This document shows positions 59,096 through 64,000 of a stretch of DNA of 64,000 nucleotides, piece by piece. Below the pieces are notes generated by a model that did no database searches, was not told the DNA's origin, and was given only the letters and a program-made list of their open reading frames with translations. Position numbers and translations under genes: made by a program. Origin of the DNA: Methyloversatilis thermotolerans (GTDB lineage Bacteria > Pseudomonadota > Gammaproteobacteria > Burkholderiales > Rhodocyclaceae); the NCBI RefSeq assembly GCF_000372885.1, contig NZ_KB889967.1, positions 2,042,655 through 2,106,654 on the forward strand, read 5' to 3'. The stretch's first letter is position 1; the number at the start of each line of letters is the position of its first letter.

Positions 59096-62000
59096 ATGGC
59101 ACGCTTCTTCATAGACCGCCCCATCTTCGCCTGGGTCATCGCCATCGTCGTCATGCTCGCGGGTGCGCTGGCCATCAGTACGCTGGCACTCGAGCAGTAT
59201 CCGGACATCGCGCCGCCCAAGGTGACCATCAGCGCCACCTATCCCGGCGCCTCGGCCAAGACCATCGAAGATTCGGTCACCCAGGTGATCGAACAGAAAA
59301 TGAAGGGCCTGGACGGACTGCTGTCCATGTCCTCCACCAGTTCGTCTTCCGGCAGCGCGAGCATCACGCTCACCTTCGTGTCGGGCACCAATGCGGACGT
59401 CGCGCAGATGCAGGTGCAGAACAAGCTGCAGCAGGCCATGGCCATCCTGCCGCAGACCGTGCAGAGCCAGGGCGTCACGGTGACCAAGACCGGCACCGAC
59501 TTCCTGATGGTGGTGGCTTTCGTGTCCGGTGACGGCAGCGCAAGCTCGATCGACATCGGCGACTACATCACGTCCAGCCTGGTCGATATCGTGAGCCGCA
59601 TCGATGGCGTGGGCGATGTGCAGACCCTGGGAACCGGTCACGCGATGCGCGTCTGGCTGGACCCTGCGCGACTGGCCAGTTACGCGCTGATGCCCTCCGA
59701 TGTGAGCAGCGCCATCACCGCGCAGAACGTGCAGGTGTCCGCCGGTCAGGTGGCCGGTCTGCCGGCGGTGACCGGCCAGCAGCTCAACGTCACCATCACC
59801 GCGCGCAGCAAGCTGCAGACCGAGGATCAGTTCCGCAACATCGTACTCAAGACCGCCGCCGATGGCAGTGTGGTGAAGCTGGCCGACGTGGCCCGTGTGG
59901 AAATGGGCGGCGAAAGCTACACCGTATCGTCGCGCTACGAGGGCAAGCCGTCCGCCGCCATGGGCATCAAGCTCGCCACCGGCGCCAATGCGGTCGGCGT
60001 GGCCGATGCGGTGAAGGCGCGGCTTGCCGAACTGCAGCCCGATTTTCCGTACAAGCTCGAACCGGTGATGGCCTATGACACCACACCCTTCGTCCGGATA
60101 TCCATCGAGGAGGTGGTGAGCACGCTGTTCGAGGCGGTGGCGCTGGTCGTGCTCATCATGTATCTGTTCCTGCAGAACTGGCGAGCCACGCTCATCCCGG
60201 CCATCGCGGTGCCGGTGGTGCTGCTCGGCACCTTCGGCGTGCTCGCGGTGTTCGGCTACTCGATCAACAGTCTCACCATGTTCGGCATGGTGCTGGCGAT
60301 CGGCCTGCTGGTCGATGACGCCATCGTGGTGGTGGAAAACGTCGAGCGCGTCATGAGCAGCGAAGGTCTGTCCCCGAAGGAGGCCACCCGCAAGTCCATG
60401 GGTGAAATCACCGGCGCACTGGTGGGCATCGCGCTGGTGCTGTCGGCGGTATTCATTCCGATGGCTTTCTTCGGCGGTTCGACCGGCGTGATCTACCGCC
60501 AGTTCTCGATCACCGTGGTATCGGCCATGCTGCTGTCGGTGCTGGTGGCGATGACGCTGACACCGGCGCTGTGCGCCTCCATGCTGAAGCCGGTGGCGCA
60601 TGGCGCGCACACGGCGCGCGGACCGCTCGGCCGCTTCTTCGCACGCTTCAATGACGGCTTCGATCGCGGCAGCGAAGGCGTGCGCTCGCTCACCGGCTTC
60701 GTGCTGCGACGCAGCGGGCGCATGATGGCGCTGTACGCGCTCATCGTCGCCGCGATGGCCGCCCTGTACGCCACCCTGCCCACGTCCTTCCTGCCGGATG
60801 AGGACCAGGGCACGCTGATGGCCGAAGTGCGGCTGCCGGCCGGCGCCACCGACGAGCGCCTGCTCGCCTCGCTGAAGGCATTCGAGAACTGGCTCGGCCA
60901 GCAGGCCGATGTCGATGGCTACATCATGATCACCGGCATCAGCGGCGACCAGGCCACCGGCCGCGCCTTCATCCGCCTCACCGACTGGGCGCAGCGCAAG
61001 GGACCTGGCCAGGCAGCCGCCGACATCGCGCGGCGCGCCAATGGCGAACTGGCGGCACTGCGCGATGCGCGGGTATTCGTCATGTCGCCGCCGACCATAC
61101 GCGGCCTGGGCTCGAGCAGCGGCTTCACGCTGGAACTGCAGGATCGCAACGGCCTCGGTCACGAAGGACTGGTGAAGGCGCGTGACCGCTTCCTGGAGCT
61201 GGCACGCCAGCGGCCGGAACTGGCCCAGGTGCGCATCAGCGGTCTGGATGACGCGCCACAGTTCAGCATACGGATCGACGATGCCAAGGCCGGCGCATTG
61301 GGCGTGTCCATCGCCGATATCAACAGCACGCTGGCCACCGCGCTTGGCGGCAGCTATGTCAATGACTTCCTCGACCGTGGCCGCGTGAAGAAGGTGTACG
61401 TGCAGGGCGACGCGCCCTACCGCATGGCCACCGACGCCATCATGCGCTGGTTCGTGCGCAACAGTTCAGGCGACATGGTGCCCTTCTCCGCGTTTGCGAC
61501 GACCTCCTGGAGCTATGGTGCGCCCAAGCTGGAGCGCTACAACGGCATGGGTGCCTACGAAATCGTCGGCGAGGCGGCCAAGGGCGTCAGTTCCGGCACC
61601 GCGATGGCGGCGGTCGAGGACATCGTGCGCCAGTTGCCGTCCGGGGTCGGCTTCGAATGGGCCGGGCAGTCCTATCAGGAGCGCCTGTCCGGCGACCAGG
61701 CCCCGATGCTGTATGCGGTGTCGGTGCTGTTCGTGTTCCTGTGCCTGGCCGCGCTGTACGAGAGCTGGTCGGTGCCGGTGGCGGTCATGCTGGTGGTGCC
61801 GCTGGGCGTGATCGGCGCACTCGCGCTCACGCTGCTGACCGGGCTCGAGAACGACGTCTACTTCCAGGTCGGCCTGCTCACGACAGTGGGGCTGGCCGCC
61901 AAGAACGCCATCCTCATCGTCGAATTCGCGAAGCAGTTGCAGGAGGAAGGCATGGATCTGGTCGGGGCGGCGTTGCAGGCGGTGCGTCTGCGGCTGCGTC

Positions 62001-62239
62001 CCATCCTGATGACATCGCTGGCTTTCATGCTGGGCGTGCTGCCGCTGGCGCTGGCCAGCGGCGCCGGTGCCGGCAGCCGGCGCGCCATCGGCACCGGCGT
62101 GCTCGGCGGCATGGCCAGCGCCACCGTGCTGGGCATCGTGTTCGTGCCGCTGTTCTTCGTACTGGTGCGTCGCCTGGCGACGCGCATGAATGCCGCGACC
62201 ACCGCCGACGGCGTCGCCACCCCGCAGGAGACCGTGTGA
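59096..62239 (+). CDS. RND multidrug efflux transporter (AcrB/MexF, HAE1 family)
   Basis: 1047-residue pump with twelve membrane helices and large periplasmic loops. Landmarks: [17 protein letters not shown] start, the proton-relay Asp pair in [17 protein letters not shown] (about 406-407), the relay Lys in [14 protein letters not shown], and the [17 protein letters not shown] region. It exports drugs or toxic compounds from periplasm or inner membrane; specificity cannot be read. It overlaps the outer-membrane factor gene by one base (TGATG). Confidence 0.95.
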   Translation: MARFFIDRPIFAWVIAIVVMLAGALAISTLALEQYPDIAPPKVTISATYPGASAKTIEDSVTQVIEQKMKGLDGLLSMSSTSSSSGSASITLTFVSGTNADVAQMQVQNKLQQAMAILPQTVQSQGVTVTKTGTDFLMVVAFVSGDGSASSIDIGDYITSSLVDIVSRIDGVGDVQTLGTGHAMRVWLDPARLASYALMPSDVSSAITAQNVQVSAGQVAGLPAVTGQQLNVTITARSKLQTEDQFRNIVLKTAADGSVVKLADVARVEMGGESYTVSSRYEGKPSAAMGIKLATGANAVGVADAVKARLAELQPDFPYKLEPVMAYDTTPFVRISIEEVVSTLFEAVALVVLIMYLFLQNWRATLIPAIAVPVVLLGTFGVLAVFGYSINSLTMFGMVLAIGLLVDDAIVVVENVERVMSSEGLSPKEATRKSMGEITGALVGIALVLSAVFIPMAFFGGSTGVIYRQFSITVVSAMLLSVLVAMTLTPALCASMLKPVAHGAHTARGPLGRFFARFNDGFDRGSEGVRSLTGFVLRRSGRMMALYALIVAAMAALYATLPTSFLPDEDQGTLMAEVRLPAGATDERLLASLKAFENWLGQQADVDGYIMITGISGDQATGRAFIRLTDWAQRKGPGQAAADIARRANGELAALRDARVFVMSPPTIRGLGSSSGFTLELQDRNGLGHEGLVKARDRFLELARQRPELAQVRISGLDDAPQFSIRIDDAKAGALGVSIADINSTLATALGGSYVNDFLDRGRVKKVYVQGDAPYRMATDAIMRWFVRNSSGDMVPFSAFATTSWSYGAPKLERYNGMGAYEIVGEAAKGVSSGTAMAAVEDIVRQLPSGVGFEWAGQSYQERLSGDQAPMLYAVSVLFVFLCLAALYESWSVPVAVMLVVPLGVIGALALTLLTGLENDVYFQVGLLTTVGLAAKNAILIVEFAKQLQEEGMDLVGAALQAVRLRLRPILMTSLAFMLGVLPLALASGAGAGSRRAIGTGVLGGMASATVLGIVFVPLFFVLVRRLATRMNAATTADGVATPQETV

Positions 62240-63672
62240 TGAATCTGCAGATGAAGATCGGAGCGCTCATGCTCGCCGCCGCGCTGACCGGCTGCGCCAG
62301 CCTGGCGCCGGAATACACCCGCCCGGTGGCACCGGTGCCGCAGGACTGGACGGCATCCGCGGTGCCCACCGGCAACGCGGCACAGGCGGCCGCTACGGTC
62401 GAGGCGGCGCACTGGCAGGATGTGATGCGCGACACCCGCCTGCGCGACACGATCGCGATGGCGCTGGACAACAGTCGCGACCTCCGGGTCGCGCTGCTGA
62501 ACATCGAAAAGGCGCGCGCCACCTATCGCATCCAGGCGGCGGCCAGCTATCCGACCGTGAAAGCCAGCGGCAGCGGCACCGCAAGCCGCACGCCCGGCGA
62601 AGCGGCGACCAGTGGCGTGACCACGACCTCGCACAGCTACAGCGCGGCGGTCGGCGTATCGGCCTACGAACTCGATCTGTTCGGGCGCATACGCAATCTC
62701 AAGGACGCCGCGCTGGAAAGCTATCTGAACACCGAAGAAGCGCGCCGCAGCACACAGCTCACGCTGATCGCCGAGGTGGCCGGCGCATGGCTGACGCTGG
62801 CCGCCGATCAGGCGCAGCTCGCACTGGCGCGCGACACGCTGAACAGCCAGCAGTCCACCTACGATCTGACGCGACAGCGCCAGGCGCTCGGCGCCGACTC
62901 GGCGCTGACCGTGGCGCAGACGCAGACCAGCGTGGAATCGGCGCGACGCGACGTGGCGGCCTACGAAAGCCAGGTGCAGCAGGACATGAATGCGCTCGAC
63001 CTGCTGGTGGGCGCCCGCGTGCCGCAGGCACTGCTGCCGGCGGGCACGCTGGATGACGCGGCCGCGGCGCTGGTGAACCTGCCCTCCGGGCTGCCGTCCG
63101 AGGTGCTGCAGCGGCGACCGGACGTGCTGGCCGCCGAACATCTGCTGAAGGCAGCCCACGCCGACATCGGCGCGGCGCGCGCCGCGCTGTTTCCGACCAT
63201 CAGCCTGACCGGATCGGCCGGCACCGCCAGCCGCAGCCTGGGCGATCTGTTCAAGGGTGGCGCGTGGAGCTTCATGCCCGCGATCAGCCTGCCCATCTTC
63301 GATGGCGGTGCGCTGCAGGCGAATGTGCGCTCGGCCGAGGTGGACCGCGACATCCAGCTCGCCACCTATGAAAAGACGGTGCAGACCGCCTTCAGCGAGG
63401 TGGCCGACGCACTGGCGGAACGCGCATCGCTGGCCGATCGGCTGGCCGCGCAGCAGGCGCTGGTCGCTGCCTGGCAGCGCAGTTTCGATCTCGCGCAGGC
63501 GCGCTACAAGCTCGGCTCGGACAGCTACCTCACCGTGCTCGACGCGCAGCGCTCGCTGTATGCCGCACGCCAGACGCTGATCACCTTGCAGCAGACCGAT
63601 CTGTCCAACCGCGTCACGCTGTTCAAGGTGCTGGGCGGCGGCTGGGCCGACGAAGGCGGCAGCGAGGGCTGA
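62239..63672 (+). CDS. outer-membrane efflux channel (OprM/NodT-type lipoprotein)
   Basis: 477-residue TolC-like channel with a lipoprotein signal (lipobox LTGC, Cys about 20) and two OEP repeats (about 55-245 and 265-465; [64 protein letters not shown]). Full length for the family. It completes the pump. The start overlaps the pump stop, so all three are translationally coupled. Confidence 0.93.
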   Translation: MNLQMKIGALMLAAALTGCASLAPEYTRPVAPVPQDWTASAVPTGNAAQAAATVEAAHWQDVMRDTRLRDTIAMALDNSRDLRVALLNIEKARATYRIQAAASYPTVKASGSGTASRTPGEAATSGVTTTSHSYSAAVGVSAYELDLFGRIRNLKDAALESYLNTEEARRSTQLTLIAEVAGAWLTLAADQAQLALARDTLNSQQSTYDLTRQRQALGADSALTVAQTQTSVESARRDVAAYESQVQQDMNALDLLVGARVPQALLPAGTLDDAAAALVNLPSGLPSEVLQRRPDVLAAEHLLKAAHADIGAARAALFPTISLTGSAGTASRSLGDLFKGGAWSFMPAISLPIFDGGALQANVRSAEVDRDIQLATYEKTVQTAFSEVADALAERASLADRLAAQQALVAAWQRSFDLAQARYKLGSDSYLTVLDAQRSLYAARQTLITLQQTDLSNRVTLFKVLGGGWADEGGSEG

Positions 63673-63683
63673 GGTCCGCGTAC

Positions 63684-64000
63684 TCAGCGCTGCGCATCGA
63701 TGCGCCAGCAGGCGGCGGTGAAGCACGCGCGCTGTCCGCGCACGAAGGGCGCGAACGCATTGCGCAGTGCCTCGATCAGCGCATCGCGGGCAGACGTGTC
63801 GAGCGAGGGCATGGCCAGCCCGACCGGCCCGAGCGATGTGAACCACTCTTCGATCCGCTGCGCCGGCATCGAGCACTCGATGTCCAGCGGCCGGATGTCG
63901 GCCGCACGCCAGCCGGCGGCGTCGAATATCGATCTCACATGGCCGGCATCGGCGAAGGCGAACTGACCCGGTGCGCCGGGCCGGCGCTCCGGCAGATCCG
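63684..64000 (-). CDS. class I SAM-dependent methyltransferase, C-terminal part (truncated by window)
   Basis: Only the last about 105 residues lie in the window; the frame stays open to the right edge. The piece reads PGQFAFADAGHVRSIFDAAGW, then IRPLDIECSM and a helical tail ending FTAACWRIDAQR, typical of the C-terminal half of UbiE/trans-aconitate-type methyltransferases. The SAM-binding motif would lie outside the window. The gene ends 12 bases after the convergent efflux channel gene. Confidence 0.65.
   Translation of the reverse strand, partial: DLPERRPGAPGQFAFADAGHVRSIFDAAGWRAADIRPLDIECSMPAQRIEEWFTSLGPVGLAMPSLDTSARDALIEALRNAFAPFVRGQRACFTAACWRIDAQR

Noticed and set aside
1-64000. tRNA/rRNA genes, insertion sequences or phage genes
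   Set aside because: None recognised on reading both strands; no transposase, integrase or terminal inverted repeats seen. A covariance-model scan would be needed to exclude a tRNA.

Overview
The window is high-GC, gene-dense chromosomal DNA of a respiratory, Gram-negative betaproteobacterium. The evidence is a tripartite RND pump with an outer-membrane factor, a TonB-dependent receptor, PHA synthase, a histone-H1-like AKP-rich protein, many c-type cytochromes, a PQQ alcohol dehydrogenase with the lanthanide-type active site, and nitrate ABC transport. A Rhodocyclales-type methylotroph relative (Methyloversatilis-like) would fit, but that is inference from gene content only. I saw no rRNA, tRNA, insertion sequence, prophage or CRISPR array.

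Layout. 0-3.1 kb: EF-hand protein and a Cpx-like two-component system. 3.3-12.5 kb (minus strand): a nitrate locus, transcribed nasT-like ANTAR regulator, then nrtA-nrtB-nrtD, a NirB-front-half/diheme cytochrome b fusion, an 11-motif multihaem cytochrome c, a Tll0287-like haem protein, a small cytochrome c and a haemoglobin. Upstream of nrtA lie an NtrC-like site, an IHF-like site, a sigma-54 -24/-12 element and an intrinsic terminator in the leader. 12.5-20 kb: a split PP2C phosphatase/anti-sigma-kinase response-regulator pair, CbiX, a LuxR-type regulator, a hybrid kinase and a TonB receptor. 20-31 kb: lutABC lactate oxidation, PbpG endopeptidase, patatin, malic enzyme, lytic transglycosylase, H1-like repeat protein. 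31-40.5 kb: UvrD/Rep-type helicase, a frameshifted MscS-like gene, OmpA-like lipoprotein, GGDEF-EAL protein, phaC. 40.6-48.8 kb: the complete kdpFABC-(microprotein)-DE potassium system. 49-54 kb: alpha/beta hydrolase, a MoaD-like/BNR-repeat pair, the lanthanide-type PQQ dehydrogenase and a FemAB-like protein. 54-64 kb: siderophore-interacting reductase with a divergent MarR regulator, a BaeSR-like system divergent from an RND efflux operon, and a truncated methyltransferase at the right edge.

The most unusual region is the nitrate locus. The expected siroheme nitrite reductase is absent. The NAD(P)H/FAD and [2Fe-2S] half of NirB is instead fused to a membrane domain carrying two H-x13-H pairs, the spacing seen in diheme cytochromes b, and the next gene encodes a membrane-anchored periplasmic multihaem cytochrome. 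This suggests a transmembrane electron route from NAD(P)H to a periplasmic multihaem reductase, co-regulated with nitrate uptake. Its substrate is not shown by the sequence.
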